Shown here one piece after another: positions 16,231-27,466 of a stretch of DNA of 64,000 bases. Position 1 is the stretch's first letter, and every line of letters starts with the position of its first letter. The DNA comes from Clostridium sp. AM30-24 (GTDB taxonomy: Bacteria > Bacillota > Clostridia > Lachnospirales > Lachnospiraceae). The position numbers and the translations under genes are program-made. The stretch is taken from contig NZ_QUJB01000014.1 of NCBI RefSeq assembly GCF_003480435.1, positions 8,820 through 72,819 on the forward strand, read 5' to 3'. The notes under the pieces are model-generated. The model was not told where the DNA came from. It was given only the letters and a program-made list of their open reading frames with translations, and did no database searches.

Positions 16231-18831
16231 ATGAATATCAGCAAATTTACACAGAAATCAGTGGAAGCAGTCCAGAACTGCGAGAAGCTGGCTTATGAAT
16301 ATGGAAATCAGCAGATCGACCAGGAACATCTCCTGGTAAGTCTGTTAAAGTTAGATGACAGCCTGATCTTAAAGCTGATCACAAAGATGGGAATCTCCGG
16401 TGAGCAGTTTACAGATGAGGCGGAAGCAGCACTTAAAAAGCTGCCGAAGGTATCCGGAGGCGGACAGGTCTATCTGACCCAGGATCTTAATAAAGTCCTG
16501 ATCGATGCCGAGGATGAGGCAAAGGCGATGGGAGACGAATATGTTTCCGTCGAGCATCTGTTCTTATGCCTGTTAAAACAGCCGAACAAGGCTATGAAGG
16601 AACTGTTCCGTACTTATGGGATCGACCGGAATAAATTCTTACAGGCTCTGTCCACGGTCCGCGGCAACCAGAGAGTTACCAGTGATAATCCGGAGGCAAC
16701 CTACGATACCTTAAATAAATATGGTTCCGACCTTGTAGAAAAGGCAAGAGACCAGAAGATGGATCCGGTGATCGGTCGTGACGCCGAGATCCGGAACGTG
16801 ATCCGGATCCTTTCCAGAAAAACGAAAAACAACCCGGTCCTCATCGGTGAACCCGGTGTTGGTAAGACCGCCGTTGTAGAAGGTCTTGCACAGCGTATCG
16901 TCCGCGGCGATGTCCCGGAGGGCTTAAAAGATAAGAAATTATTCTCACTGGATATGGGTGCCCTTGTTGCGGGTGCGAAATACCGTGGTGAGTTTGAGGA
17001 ACGTTTAAAAGCCGTTCTCGATGAGGTGAGAAAGAGCGAGGGACAGATCATTTTGTTCATCGATGAGCTTCACACCATCGTCGGCGCCGGAAAGACGGAA
17101 GGCTCCATGGATGCCGGCAATATGTTAAAGCCGATGCTTGCCCGTGGTGAGCTGCACTGTATCGGTGCGACAACTCTGGACGAGTACCGGAAATATATTG
17201 AGAAGGATCCGGCTCTGGAACGTCGTTTCCAGCCGGTTATGGTTGATGAGCCGACGGTCGAGGATACGATCTCGATCCTTCGTGGACTGAAGGACCGTTA
17301 TGAGGTTTATCATGGCGTAAAGATCACCGATTCCGCGCTTGTAGCGGCGGCAACTCTTTCCAACCGTTATATCAGCGACCGTTTCCTTCCGGATAAGGCC
17401 ATTGACCTCGTGGATGAAGCGTGCGCAATGATCAAGACGGAGCTCGATTCCATGCCGACGGAGCTGGATGAACTCTCCAGAAAGATCATGCAGCTTGAGA
17501 TCGAGGAGGCGGCTCTTAAGAAAGAGACAGACCATTTAAGTCAGGAACGTCTTGCGGATCTTCAGAAGGAGCTTGCGGAGCTACATGACCAGTTCGCGAC
17601 TCAGAAGGCCCAGTGGCAGAACGAGAAGGCGACGGTTGATAAGCTTTCCTCCATCCGTGAGGAGATCGAGGCAGTCCATCGTCAGATCCAGGATGCACAG
17701 CAGAAATATGATCTGAATAAGGCAGCAGAGCTCCAGTACGGTAAGCTTCCGCAGCTTGAAAAAGAGCTGAAGGAAGAGGAGGAGAAGGTAAAGAACGCAG
17801 ATCTGAGCCTTGTCCATGAGAGCGTTACCGAAGATGAGATCGCAAGGATCATCTCCCGCTGGACGGGTATCCCGGTTGCAAAGCTCACGGAAAGTGAAAG
17901 AAACAAGACTCTTCATCTGGACGATGAGCTCCACAAACGTGTTGTCGGTCAGGATGAGGCAGTTGAGAAGGTTACGGATGCGATCATCCGTTCCAAGGCC
18001 GGGATCAAGGATCCGACAAAGCCGATCGGCTCCTTCCTGTTCCTCGGACCTACCGGTGTCGGCAAGACAGAGCTTGCAAAGACGCTTGCGGCAAGTCTGT
18101 TTGATGATGAGAACAATATGGTCCGGATCGATATGAGTGAATACATGGAGAAATACTCCGTATCCCGCCTGATCGGAGCGCCGCCAGGATATGTCGGATA
18201 CGATGAGGGCGGTCAGCTGACGGAGGCAGTCCGCAGAAAACCGTATTGTGTCGTTTTGTTCGATGAGATCGAGAAGGCACATCCGGATGTATTCAATGTT
18301 CTGCTTCAGGTCCTCGATGACGGACGTATCACAGATTCCATGGGCAAGACCGTGGATTTCAAGAATACGATCATTATCCTGACCTCCAATATCGGTTCCC
18401 AGTATCTGCTTGACGGTATCGATGAGAACGGTGATATCAAGCCGGAGGCAAAGGCAGAGGTCATGAACGATCTGCGTGCCCACTTCCGTCCGGAGTTCCT
18501 GAACCGTCTTGATGAGACGATCCTCTTCAAGCCGCTTACAAAGAACAACATCGGAAGCATCATCGATCTGCTTGTTGCCGATATCAACAAGCGTCTGGCG
18601 GATAAAGAGCTTGTGGTTGCACTTTCCGATTCTGCAAAGCAGTTTATCGTGGACAACGGTTATGATCCGGTATACGGCGCAAGACCGCTCAAGAGATATC
18701 TGCAGAAGAATGTGGAGACTCTGGCAGCCCGCCTGATCCTGTCGGATGGTGTCCATACCGGAGATACGATCAAGATCGACGTGGTCGACGGAAAGCTCAA
18801 CGCGTCTGCGGAGAGAGGAACAAAAGAATAA
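16231..18831 (+). CDS. clpB: ATP-dependent disaggregase ClpB
   Basis: The protein has 866 residues. It has an N-terminal Clp repeat domain ([20 protein letters not shown]), a first AAA+ module with Walker A GEPGVGKT near residue 206, the coiled-coil middle domain that marks ClpB, and a second AAA+ module with Walker A GPTGVGKT near 606. It threads aggregated proteins through its central pore together with DnaK. ATG 16231 is chosen for its GAAGGGAGG site and the typical N-terminus. It lies 153 bases after hsp20 and is probably transcribed from the same CIRCE promoter. Confidence 0.97.
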   Translation: MNISKFTQKSVEAVQNCEKLAYEYGNQQIDQEHLLVSLLKLDDSLILKLITKMGISGEQFTDEAEAALKKLPKVSGGGQVYLTQDLNKVLIDAEDEAKAMGDEYVSVEHLFLCLLKQPNKAMKELFRTYGIDRNKFLQALSTVRGNQRVTSDNPEATYDTLNKYGSDLVEKARDQKMDPVIGRDAEIRNVIRILSRKTKNNPVLIGEPGVGKTAVVEGLAQRIVRGDVPEGLKDKKLFSLDMGALVAGAKYRGEFEERLKAVLDEVRKSEGQIILFIDELHTIVGAGKTEGSMDAGNMLKPMLARGELHCIGATTLDEYRKYIEKDPALERRFQPVMVDEPTVEDTISILRGLKDRYEVYHGVKITDSALVAAATLSNRYISDRFLPDKAIDLVDEACAMIKTELDSMPTELDELSRKIMQLEIEEAALKKETDHLSQERLADLQKELAELHDQFATQKAQWQNEKATVDKLSSIREEIEAVHRQIQDAQQKYDLNKAAELQYGKLPQLEKELKEEEEKVKNADLSLVHESVTEDEIARIISRWTGIPVAKLTESERNKTLHLDDELHKRVVGQDEAVEKVTDAIIRSKAGIKDPTKPIGSFLFLGPTGVGKTELAKTLAASLFDDENNMVRIDMSEYMEKYSVSRLIGAPPGYVGYDEGGQLTEAVRRKPYCVVLFDEIEKAHPDVFNVLLQVLDDGRITDSMGKTVDFKNTIIILTSNIGSQYLLDGIDENGDIKPEAKAEVMNDLRAHFRPEFLNRLDETILFKPLTKNNIGSIIDLLVADINKRLADKELVVALSDSAKQFIVDNGYDPVYGARPLKRYLQKNVETLAARLILSDGVHTGDTIKIDVVDGKLNASAERGTKE

Positions 18832-18890
18832 TCAGAAAACCGGATTCCGGGCGGGTGCCTCGAAAGGCAGTCCGGAACCCGGATAAAAGA

Positions 18891-18960
18891 AAAACTTCAT
18901 CCTTGGAGTTGTTCAGACTGATATCACAGCCTGAAAAACTTCCGAAGATGAAGTTTTTTT
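18891..18960 (+). terminator. Terminator after clpB
   Basis: AAAACTTCATC pairs with GATGAAGTTTT, which runs into further T residues. The loop is long. Confidence 0.75.
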
Positions 18961-19017
18961 GCTCTATAGGAAAGAGTACGTTACATTAAAGCGTGAAAGC
19001 AGTGATTCCTATAGAGC

Positions 19018-19040
19018 AAAAAATCCCTCCGGGGGGATCG
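19018..19040 (-). terminator. Terminator after pcp
   Basis: On the minus strand ATCCC, a short CCCGGA loop and GGGAT are followed by six T. Confidence 0.6.
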
Positions 19041-19136
19041 CACTGCGGCGGAATGGAATGATGTCGCTAACGCGACCCGCCGCAGGCGGAGAATCCTGCA
19101 AAGCAGGATTCTATTTTATGCGACAGAAATGATTTT

Positions 19137-19778
19137 TTAGTGTGTTTCTCCTCCAATCACTTTGATATCCTGCTCATATTCAACAGCCGCCTTCACCGCC
19201 GCTTCCAATGCAGCCGTAATATCCGCAATGGCCATAGACGGGGTCGCCGGTTTATTGACAACCTGAGAAACGGCATACGGAACGTGGATAAAGCCGCCGC
19301 GTACATTTGGAAATTCCTTTTGGATATAGTATAAAATTCCATACATGACATGGTTGCAGATATAGGTTCCTGCGGTGTTGGAGAGGGTAGAAGGATAACC
19401 GGCGTTCCTGATCTCCTGAACCATCGCCTTCACCGGAAGATTGGAGAAATAGGCAGCATCTCCGTCTGCAAAGATCGGCTCATCGATGGGCTGGTTTCCT
19501 TCGTTATCCGGGATTCTTGCATCTGTTACATTGATCGCAACACGCTCCGGAGTCACGCCGAACCGTCCGCCGGCCTGGCCGATGCTGATGACGATATCCG
19601 GGCGGAGCTCCAGCATCTTTTCATGGACCTTCGCAATGGATTTATTGACGACGGTCGGGATCTGCAGCTTTGTGATCGTTGCGCCTGCGATCTCGTCTTT
19701 CATGGCTTTTACGGCTTCCCATGCCGGATTGATCGGCTCTCCGCCGAAGGGGTCGAACCCGGTGATCAGTACGTTCAT
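19137..19778 (-). CDS. pcp: Pyroglutamyl-peptidase I
   Basis: This 213-residue cytosolic cysteine peptidase (family C15) removes N-terminal pyroglutamate from peptides. The catalytic triad is visible as Glu78 ([10 protein letters not shown]), Cys141 ([10 protein letters not shown]) and His165 (GFIHVPY). The N-terminus [13 protein letters not shown] is typical, as is the length. AAAGTGAGGAATTTAC precedes the start. It is a single gene convergent with clpB, and no clear minus-strand promoter was identified. Confidence 0.96.
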   Translation of the reverse strand: MNVLITGFDPFGGEPINPAWEAVKAMKDEIAGATITKLQIPTVVNKSIAKVHEKMLELRPDIVISIGQAGGRFGVTPERVAINVTDARIPDNEGNQPIDEPIFADGDAAYFSNLPVKAMVQEIRNAGYPSTLSNTAGTYICNHVMYGILYYIQKEFPNVRGGFIHVPYAVSQVVNKPATPSMAIADITAALEAAVKAAVEYEQDIKVIGGETH

Positions 19779-19882
19779 GTAAATTCCTCACTTTCTTTAA
19801 AGCCGCCTCTGCAACGCGGGGGATTTTCAGTCCGGAAAATCCACGCCGTGATATTAACGGCATATTTTCTCAGGAGACTTAT

Positions 19883-19911
19883 TTGACAAACAGAGTCTCC
19901 GACGTTATGAT
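19883..19911 (+). promoter_or_regulatory. Promoter of map
   Basis: TTGACA (19883-19888), a 17-base spacer and TATGAT (19906-19911), giving a transcript leader of about 200 bases before map. Confidence 0.75.
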
Positions 19912-20036
19912 AGATAAGGATATTATACAGGAAAATAAAAGAATTCGCAAACGCAATTCCTGTACACGGACAAGAATTTTCTAATGTGCAAACGCGCGAA
20001 GATGTAGATTGTCACATGCGACCGCGTGAGGCGCGA

Positions 20037-20061
20037 GAATATGCCAGGCATATTCTTTTTT
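20037..20061 (+). terminator. Terminator-like hairpin in the map leader
   Basis: GAATATGCC, one base, GGCATATTC, then six T. It lies downstream of the map promoter, so it is either an attenuator or a stray terminator. A similar sequence context occurs at 27425. Confidence 0.65.
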
Positions 20062-20117
20062 AGGGAAAATCCCGTACAGTACAGAAATGCAAAAACAGAT
20101 AGAAAAGAGGAAAAATT

Positions 20118-20993
20118 ATGTTTCGCAGAATCGGAAAAAATGATCCATGCTGGTGTGGAAGCGGGAAGCCATATTGTGAGTGCCATATGGCATTTGACCA
20201 GAAGATCAGTCGTGCCCGCTTTGCAGGCCACGAGGTTCCGTCCCACAAGATCATCAAGACACCGGCACAGATCGAGGGGATTCGTGAGAGCGGAAAACTG
20301 AATGTGGCAGTCCTTGATTATGTGGCGGAGCACATCAGAGCGGGAATTACCACGGAGGAGATCGACCAGTGGGTATACGACTTTACGACAAAGCACGGCG
20401 GGATTCCGGCACCGTTAAATTATGAGGGATTCCCGAAGAGCGTGTGCACCTCCATCAATGATCAGGTGTGCCACGGAATCCCGTCCGGGGATGTTGTCTT
20501 AAAAGATGGCGATATCATCAACGTGGATGTCTCCACGATCCTTCACGGATATTTCTCTGATTCGTCCAGAATGTTCCTGATCGGCAATGTGGACCCGGAG
20601 AAGGAAAAACTTGTCCGCGTCACGAACGAAGCTGTGGAAAAGGGTCTCGAGCAGGTAAAACCGTGGGGATTCTTAGGAGATATGGGTCAGGCTGTCCATG
20701 ACTATGCGAAGCAGAACGGCTACACTGTTGTCGAGGAAGTCGGCGGCCACGGTGTCGGCCTTGAGTTTCATGAGGATCCGTTTGTAAGCTATGTGACAAG
20801 ACGGGGCGAGGAGATGCTTATGGCACCGGGGATGATCTTTACTATCGAGCCGATGATCAATATGGGCCGTCCGGATATCTTTGTGGATGACAGCAACGGC
20901 TGGACGATCTATACCGATGACAGGCTTCCGTCTGCCCAGAGGGAGATCATGGTACTCGTGACAGAGACCGGACATGAGGTCCTTGCGTGGTAG
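20118..20993 (+). CDS. map: Methionine aminopeptidase with SEC-C zinc motif
   Basis: The protein has 291 residues. An N-terminal SEC-C-type zinc motif (GKNDPCWCGSGKPYCECH, about residues 7-24) is followed by a type I methionine aminopeptidase domain. Metal-binding residues are visible in NVDVSTILHGYFSDSSR, GHGVGLEFHE and FTIEPMI. It removes the initiator Met from nascent proteins; the SEC-C extension is common in Clostridia and likely docks the enzyme at the ribosome. AGAGGAAAAATT precedes the ATG. Confidence 0.95.
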   Translation: MFRRIGKNDPCWCGSGKPYCECHMAFDQKISRARFAGHEVPSHKIIKTPAQIEGIRESGKLNVAVLDYVAEHIRAGITTEEIDQWVYDFTTKHGGIPAPLNYEGFPKSVCTSINDQVCHGIPSGDVVLKDGDIINVDVSTILHGYFSDSSRMFLIGNVDPEKEKLVRVTNEAVEKGLEQVKPWGFLGDMGQAVHDYAKQNGYTVVEEVGGHGVGLEFHEDPFVSYVTRRGEEMLMAPGMIFTIEPMINMGRPDIFVDDSNGWTIYTDDRLPSAQREIMVLVTETGHEVLAW

Positions 20994-21035
20994 AAAAAAC
21001 CGGGAGAAAAACCTGATAGAAAACAGGAAAATTCC

Positions 21036-21064
21036 TTGAATAGTATCTGAAAATTCGGTATAAT
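21036..21064 (+). promoter_or_regulatory. Promoter of the PRTase-like gene
   Basis: TTGAAT, a 17-base spacer, TATAAT. It lies 48 bases upstream of the ATG at 21112. Confidence 0.85.
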
Positions 21065-21111
21065 ATAGTCAAATAACAGTAAACATGAGATTTGAATAAG
21101 GAGGATCGTGT

Positions 21112-21750
21112 ATGGAGTTAAAGTATAACAAAATTCAGACGACCGGTACAGATACCCCGTTAAAAATCGTAAAGGGACATTTTGCAACGAATCATGCCCA
21201 CACGAATTACTATTTTGACCTGACGACGGTAAAGAGCCGTCTGAGTGAGGCGGGAGGAATTGCCCAGGCACTCGTACATATGTATCTGTACGATATGATC
21301 GTCGATACAATCGTATGCATGGAAGGGACCGAAGTGATCGGAACGCTTCTTGCACAGGAGCTGACAAAAGGCGGTTTCATGTCGAAGAACGCCCACAAGA
21401 CGATCTACGTTATCAAACCGGAGTTCAACAGCAACAGCCAGATCGTGTTTAAGGACAATTACCGCGCAATGATCAACGGAAAGAATGTGCTGATCCTCAC
21501 CGCGACCGTGACAACAGGTCTGACGATCAACAAGGCGATCGAGGGTGTCCAGTACTATGGAGGAATTATTCAGGGGATATCCGCAGTATTCAGCGCGCTT
21601 GAGAATGTCAACGGAATTTCGATCAAGTCGGTATTCGGATTAAAAGATGTTCCGGATTACCAGTACAGCGATTACAGAAACTGCCCGTTATGTAAGGAAG
21701 GAAAGAAACTGGATGCGCTGATCAATCCGTATGGATACTCAAAACTGTAA
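21112..21750 (+). CDS. Phosphoribosyltransferase-like protein with altered PRPP loop
   Basis: This 212-residue type I PRTase fold is similar to orotate phosphoribosyltransferase-like proteins of Clostridia. The PRPP loop reads VLILTATVTTG, where active enzymes normally have two acidic residues before the TTG (DD or ED). A C-terminal CPLCKEGKK element suggests one half of a metal site. The gene is monocistronic with its own promoter and terminator. Because the acidic pair is missing, it may bind nucleotides or PRPP for regulation rather than catalyse the orotate reaction. A flanking pyrimidine operon is absent. Confidence 0.75.
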   Translation: MELKYNKIQTTGTDTPLKIVKGHFATNHAHTNYYFDLTTVKSRLSEAGGIAQALVHMYLYDMIVDTIVCMEGTEVIGTLLAQELTKGGFMSKNAHKTIYVIKPEFNSNSQIVFKDNYRAMINGKNVLILTATVTTGLTINKAIEGVQYYGGIIQGISAVFSALENVNGISIKSVFGLKDVPDYQYSDYRNCPLCKEGKKLDALINPYGYSKL

Positions 21751-21772
21751 AAAAATAATTTGAAATAGGAGC

Positions 21773-21815
21773 AGCTCTGCAGGCCGGGGAAATCCCGGTG
21801 CCTGCAGAGCTTTTT
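21773..21815 (+). terminator. Terminator of the PRTase-like gene
   Basis: AGCTCTGCAGGC and GCCTGCAGAGCT pair with an inner CGGG/CCCG, followed by TTTTT. Confidence 0.92.
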
Positions 21816-21919
21816 CTTTTAACAGGAAACTCTGCGGAATTCCCTGTTAAACAAAAAGGCATTTACGAGCGAGCAATGTTTTATAACTTTGGTTCATACA
21901 AGCTATAAAAAGAAATTAC

Positions 21920-21947
21920 TTGCAATTTCTGACAAAGTGCTTATAAT
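21920..21947 (+). promoter_or_regulatory. Promoter of the ilv operon
   Basis: TTGCAA (21920-21925), a 16-base spacer and TATAAT (21942-21947), about 50 bases before the leader peptide. Confidence 0.75.
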
Positions 21948-21996
21948 AAAACGTAGCAACATTGCTGAAGGGCAACTGGAAAGGAGACGCAAAGAT

Positions 21997-22101
21997 ATGA
22001 CGAATCTTATTCTACTCGCAGTCGTGATTCGAATTATCGTCAGCATTATCGTCGTGGACGGGAATGCTTATTTGCGTTATACTGAATCCGGGATTGCCTG
22101 A
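21997..22101 (+). CDS. Branched-chain amino acid leader peptide (ilv attenuator)
   Basis: This 34-residue ORF encodes MTNLILLAVVIRIIVSIIVV followed by DGNAYLRYTESGIA. Sixteen of the first 20 residues are Ile, Leu, Val or Ala. A GGAAAGGAG site lies upstream. A terminator follows 34 bases after the stop, ahead of ilvB. This is the classical arrangement of ilv leader peptides, where ribosome stalling on Ile/Val/Leu codons under starvation prevents terminator formation. The open frame begins further upstream, but the ribosome site fixes this ATG. Confidence 0.9.
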   Translation: MTNLILLAVVIRIIVSIIVVDGNAYLRYTESGIA

Positions 22102-22135
22102 TAGAAACTTGAAAGAACAAGTTACGAAAGAAAGC

Positions 22136-22169
22136 AAAGCCTTACAGTGTAACGCTGTAAGGCTTTTTT
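22136..22169 (+). terminator. ilv attenuator terminator
   Basis: AAAGCCTTACAG pairs with CTGTAAGGCTTT, followed by further T. It lies between the leader peptide and ilvB. Confidence 0.93.
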
Positions 22170-22276
22170 ATACATGAATTTTAATACGGACATTTGTCCG
22201 TGCCAGAAAAGAAAAAGGCGGGAATGTCTGACAGAGCCGGACATTCCGAAAGAAATAAGACGAGGGGAAAACAGCT

Positions 22277-23941
22277 ATGAAAATGAACGGAGCGCGGATC
22301 CTGGTGGAAGAGCTGATCCATCAGGGTGTGAGAGTGGTCTTCGGATATCCGGGGGGCGCAGTGCTTGATATCTATAACGAACTCTATCTTGCGTCTGACC
22401 GTATCGGACATGTCTTAGCAGCCCATGAGCAGGGAGCTGCCCATGCCGCTGACGGATATGCGAGAGCAAGCGGAAAGACCGGCGTGGTACTCGCTACAAG
22501 CGGACCGGGCGCGACAAACTTGGTAACGGGAATTGCGAACGCCTACCTTGATTCCGTACCGATGGTCGCGATCACCGGAAATGTCGCGGTGAACAGCCTT
22601 GGTAAGGATTCCTTCCAGGAAGTCGATATCGTCGGGATCACGCAGCCGGTGGTCAAACACAACTTTATGGTTCGTGACATCAAGGACCTCCAGAGAACGA
22701 TCATCGAGGCATTTGAGATCGCAAATTCCGGAAGAAAAGGACCGGTCCTCATCGATATTCCGAAGAACGTCCAGTCCGCAGAATATGAATACGTGGAGGA
22801 CTTAAAGGTCCCGAGCGTTGTGAAAAAACCGAGAAAATCCGAGTGCGGAAATATCGACGAAGTCGTAGAGATGATCAAAAAAGCGAAAAAGCCGTTTATC
22901 TATGCAGGCGGCGGTGTCGTTGCGGCGGGAGCACAGGATGAGGTCCTGGAGCTCTCAAAGAGAGTCGATGCGGCGATCGGACTTTCCATGATGGGGATCA
23001 CATCCGTTCCGGCCTCCTACCCGTTAAATCTCGGAATGTGCGGAATGCACGGAAAATATCCGTCGATCAAGGCACAGTCCGAATGTGACCTGCTTTTAGC
23101 AGTCGGCGTAAGATTCTCCGACCGCGCAACAGGTGACTTAAACGAGTATACAAAGAAATGTATGACGGTCCATATCGATATCGACCGTGCGGAGATCGGA
23201 AAGAACGTCAGCCCTGATGTGAGCCTCTGGGGCGATGTGAAGGAGATCCTTACGAAGATTCTGGAAGAGCTCCCGGAAGAACGGCATCCGGAGTGGGTGA
23301 GTGAGCTTGAGGGCTATAAAAACGAGATGATCCTCCCGGCACCGAAACCTTACGGACCGGAAGCCATCATCGAGGAAGTCCACAAGCACTGCACCGAGGA
23401 CACAGTGGTCGCTACCGACGTGGGACAGCACCAGATGTGGACCATGCAGTTCTATCCGTTTGAAAAGCCGCACACACTTCTTACTTCCGGCGGTCTCGGA
23501 ACCATGGGATATGGTCTCGGAGCAGCCATCGGCGGATGCATCGCAGCGAGAGGCAGAAGAACCGTTCTCTTCACCGGAGACGGAAGCTTCGGAATGAACC
23601 TGAATGAGATGGCGACGGCGGTGAGTCAGGAACTTCCAATCACCATTGTCATTTTCGACAATGATGTCCTCGGAATGGTAAGGCAGTGGCAGACAATTTT
23701 CTACGACTGTCACTATTCCCAGACGATTCTGGACAGAAAGACGGACTTTCCGGCTCTGGCGAAGGCATTCGGCGCTGACGGATACGCGGTCTACACGATG
23801 GAGGATCTAAAGAAAGCCCTTGATGTAGCTGACAAGTCCCAGGGACCGGTTCTGATCGACTGTCACATTGATATGGATGAGAAAGTCCTGCCGATGATCC
23901 CGCCGGGACGATCCATCAAAGACATGATTGTGGAAGGATAA
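22277..23941 (+). CDS. ilvB: Acetolactate synthase large subunit
   Basis: This 554-residue ThDP enzyme condenses pyruvate with pyruvate or 2-oxobutyrate as the first common step to Val, Leu and Ile. The N-terminal PYR domain has the catalytic Glu in AAHEQGAAHAADGYAR, and the C-terminal PP domain has the ThDP motif GDGSFGMNLNEMATA. Length is normal. It is the first gene of the attenuated ilvB-ilvN-ilvC-ilvD cluster and is 8 bases from ilvN. A second large subunit is encoded at 36690-38312 on the other strand. Confidence 0.96.
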   Translation: MKMNGARILVEELIHQGVRVVFGYPGGAVLDIYNELYLASDRIGHVLAAHEQGAAHAADGYARASGKTGVVLATSGPGATNLVTGIANAYLDSVPMVAITGNVAVNSLGKDSFQEVDIVGITQPVVKHNFMVRDIKDLQRTIIEAFEIANSGRKGPVLIDIPKNVQSAEYEYVEDLKVPSVVKKPRKSECGNIDEVVEMIKKAKKPFIYAGGGVVAAGAQDEVLELSKRVDAAIGLSMMGITSVPASYPLNLGMCGMHGKYPSIKAQSECDLLLAVGVRFSDRATGDLNEYTKKCMTVHIDIDRAEIGKNVSPDVSLWGDVKEILTKILEELPEERHPEWVSELEGYKNEMILPAPKPYGPEAIIEEVHKHCTEDTVVATDVGQHQMWTMQFYPFEKPHTLLTSGGLGTMGYGLGAAIGGCIAARGRRTVLFTGDGSFGMNLNEMATAVSQELPITIVIFDNDVLGMVRQWQTIFYDCHYSQTILDRKTDFPALAKAFGADGYAVYTMEDLKKALDVADKSQGPVLIDCHIDMDEKVLPMIPPGRSIKDMIVEG

Positions 23942-23948
23942 GGTGACC

Positions 23949-25513
<1,565 letters not shown>

Positions 25514-25549
25514 TCGCGTAGGAAAATGAGCAGTGCAAAGGCGGCGGGG

Positions 25550-25586
25550 AAAGATTCACGTTGTGCTCGCACATAAGTGAATCTTT
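25550..25586 (+). promoter_or_regulatory. Hairpin between ilvC and ilvD
   Basis: AAAGATTCAC pairs with GTGAATCTTT and has no T run. Another stem, CGGAC/GTCCG, follows near 25622. The 213-base gap may tune ilvD expression or contain a processing site. Confidence 0.5.
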
Positions 25587-25725
25587 GCCGACGGCTTTAT
25601 AGGGCGAATGCCCGCGCACGAACGGACGCAAGTCCGTGAGTGTGCCACTGCGGGGCAGAAAACTCTGCAAATATTTCAAGGCCAGGCATCCCCGCCTGGC
25701 TTTGAGTTTCATAAGGAGAAAAATC

Positions 25726-27372
25726 ATGAATTCAGATAAAGTAAAAGCTGGCGTAGAGCATGCGCCGCACCGTTCCCTTTTAAAGGCAGACGGATATAAC
25801 GATGAGCAGATGCGCCGCCCGTTCGTCGGCGTCGTAAACTCTTTCAACGAGATTGCTCCGGGTCATATGCACTTACAGACCATCGCACGTGCCGTAAAGG
25901 ACGGCGTCCTTGCGGCAGGCGGAACTCCGATGGAGTTCAATACCATCGGTGTCTGCGATGGTATCGCCATGGGCCATGATGGAATGCATTTCTCTTTAAG
26001 CTCCCGTGAGCTGATCGCAGATACCATCGAATGTATGGTAAAGGCACACTGCTTCGACGCACTCGTATTCATCCCGAACTGTGATAAGATCGTTCCGGGT
26101 ATGTTAATGGCAGCAATGCGTCTGAACCTTCCGTGTATCTTCGTATCCGGCGGTCCGATGCTCTCCATCAACCAGAGAGATTTAAATACTGTATTCGAGG
26201 CAGTTGGTGCCAGAAAAGCAAACCTGATCAACGATGAAGAGCTTGCTGAGATCGAAGGAAGCTCCTGTCCGGGCTGCGGTTCCTGCTCCGGTATGTTCAC
26301 TGCAAACTCCATGAACTGCCTGACAGAGGTTCTTGGTCTCGGTCTTCCGGGCAATGGTACGATCCCGGCTGTATACGCTGAACGTATCCGTCTTGCAAAG
26401 ACTGCGGGAATGCAGGTTATGAAGCTCTTAGCGGAGGATATCCGTCCGCGTGACATCGTAACACCGGCAGCATTCCAGAACGCTTTGACGACAGATATGG
26501 CTCTCGGATGTTCCACAAACTCCGCTCTCCACCTCCTTGCGATCGCTCATGAGGCTGAGATCACTCTTGACCTCCATATGATCAACGAGATCAGTGAGCG
26601 CACTCCGAACCTGTGCCACCTCGCACCGGCAGGACATCACCATATGCAGGATCTGATGGAAGCCGGCGGAATTTCCGCAGTATTAAAGGAACTCCTCGAC
26701 GCAGGCATGATCCACGGTGAGTGCAGGACTGTAACAGGAAAGACGGTTGCTGAGAATGTTGCCCATGCAGAAAACCGCAATCCGGAAGTAATCCGTCCGT
26801 TAGACAATCCGTATACGAAGACCGGCGGACTTGCTGTCCTTTTCGGAAACCTGGCTCCGAATGGTGCGATCGTAAAACGTTCTGCTGTAAAACCGGAGAT
26901 GTTAGTAAACACAGGTACTGCAAAATGCTTTGATTCCGAGGAAGAGGCAATTGCGGCGATCTATACCGGAAAGATCGTTCCTGGTGACATCGTTGTCATC
27001 CGTTACGAAGGACCGGCAGGCGGACCGGGAATGAGAGAGATGCTCTCCCCGACGTCCGCGATCGTCGGCATGAAGCTCGATACAACCGTTGCTCTCCTTA
27101 CGGACGGACGTTTCTCAGGAGCATCCTGTGGCGCGGCAATCGGACATATTTCTCCGGAGGCAGCCGCAGGTGGTCCGATCGCTTACATCAAGGATGGCGA
27201 CAAGATCGCTATCGACATCCCGAACTACAGCTTAAAGCTGCTTGTTTCCGATGAGGAGATGGAAGAGAGAAAGAAGACCATGAAGATCCGCGAGCCGAAG
27301 AAGCTGACCGGATACTTAAAGCGTTATGCGAAGAATGTATCCTCTGCGGATAAGGGCGCTATTGTCGAATAA
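25726..27372 (+). CDS. ilvD: Dihydroxy-acid dehydratase
   Basis: This 548-residue iron-sulfur enzyme makes 2-oxoisovalerate and 2-oxo-3-methylvalerate. Cluster Cys residues appear in [12 protein letters not shown] and GSCPGC-like [19 protein letters not shown]. The C-terminal part contains [22 protein letters not shown] 25726 follows ATAAGGAGAAAAATC; an upstream in-frame ATG lies in a non-homologous stretch. It completes the common branched-chain pathway; the final transaminase is not in the window. Confidence 0.96.
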   Translation: MNSDKVKAGVEHAPHRSLLKADGYNDEQMRRPFVGVVNSFNEIAPGHMHLQTIARAVKDGVLAAGGTPMEFNTIGVCDGIAMGHDGMHFSLSSRELIADTIECMVKAHCFDALVFIPNCDKIVPGMLMAAMRLNLPCIFVSGGPMLSINQRDLNTVFEAVGARKANLINDEELAEIEGSSCPGCGSCSGMFTANSMNCLTEVLGLGLPGNGTIPAVYAERIRLAKTAGMQVMKLLAEDIRPRDIVTPAAFQNALTTDMALGCSTNSALHLLAIAHEAEITLDLHMINEISERTPNLCHLAPAGHHHMQDLMEAGGISAVLKELLDAGMIHGECRTVTGKTVAENVAHAENRNPEVIRPLDNPYTKTGGLAVLFGNLAPNGAIVKRSAVKPEMLVNTGTAKCFDSEEEAIAAIYTGKIVPGDIVVIRYEGPAGGPGMREMLSPTSAIVGMKLDTTVALLTDGRFSGASCGAAIGHISPEAAAGGPIAYIKDGDKIAIDIPNYSLKLLVSDEEMEERKKTMKIREPKKLTGYLKRYAKNVSSADKGAIVE

Positions 27373-27424
27373 GTAAATTTTTAAGGCGGCGGGCTTGCTT
27401 GGAAGCTGCGCCGCCTTCGGCGCG

Positions 27425-27450
27425 AAAATGTGCCAGGGCACATTTTTATT
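27425..27450 (+). terminator. Hairpin after ilvD, ahead of the DUF815 gene
   Basis: AAATGTGCC and GGGCACATTT are followed by TTATT. The local sequence GCGCGAAAATGTGCCAGG resembles GCGCGAGAATATGCCAGG at 20031. It may be a weak terminator of the ilv operon. Confidence 0.55.
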
Positions 27451-27466
27451 AAAGAGAGGAAACTAT

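Larger units (their letters stand above)
18832..19136. other. Intergenic region between convergent clpB and pcp
   Basis: No gene seen. It holds several inverted repeats: CCGGATTCCGG with CCGGAACCCGG (18840-18883), the clpB terminator, GCTCTATAGGA with TCCTATAGAGC (18961-19017), a minus-strand terminator at 19018-19040, TGCGGCGG with CCGCCGCA (19044-19083) and GAATCCTGC with GCAGGATTC (19091-19111). Confidence 0.7.
19779..20117. other. Intergenic region between divergent pcp and map
   Basis: No gene supported. It holds the map promoter at 19883-19911 and a hairpin with a T run at 20037-20061 within the map leader. The minus-strand pcp leader has no clear consensus promoter. Confidence 0.6.

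Noticed and set aside
17581..18756. 391-codon minus-strand open frame
   Set aside because: It is entirely antisense to the AAA+ modules of clpB and has no ribosome site or homology.
19350..19886. 178-codon plus-strand open frame
   Set aside because: It is antisense to pcp, whose catalytic triad is intact.
21889..21996. Upstream extension of the ilv leader ORF
   Set aside because: It contains the promoter and the ribosome site; the real start is at 21997.
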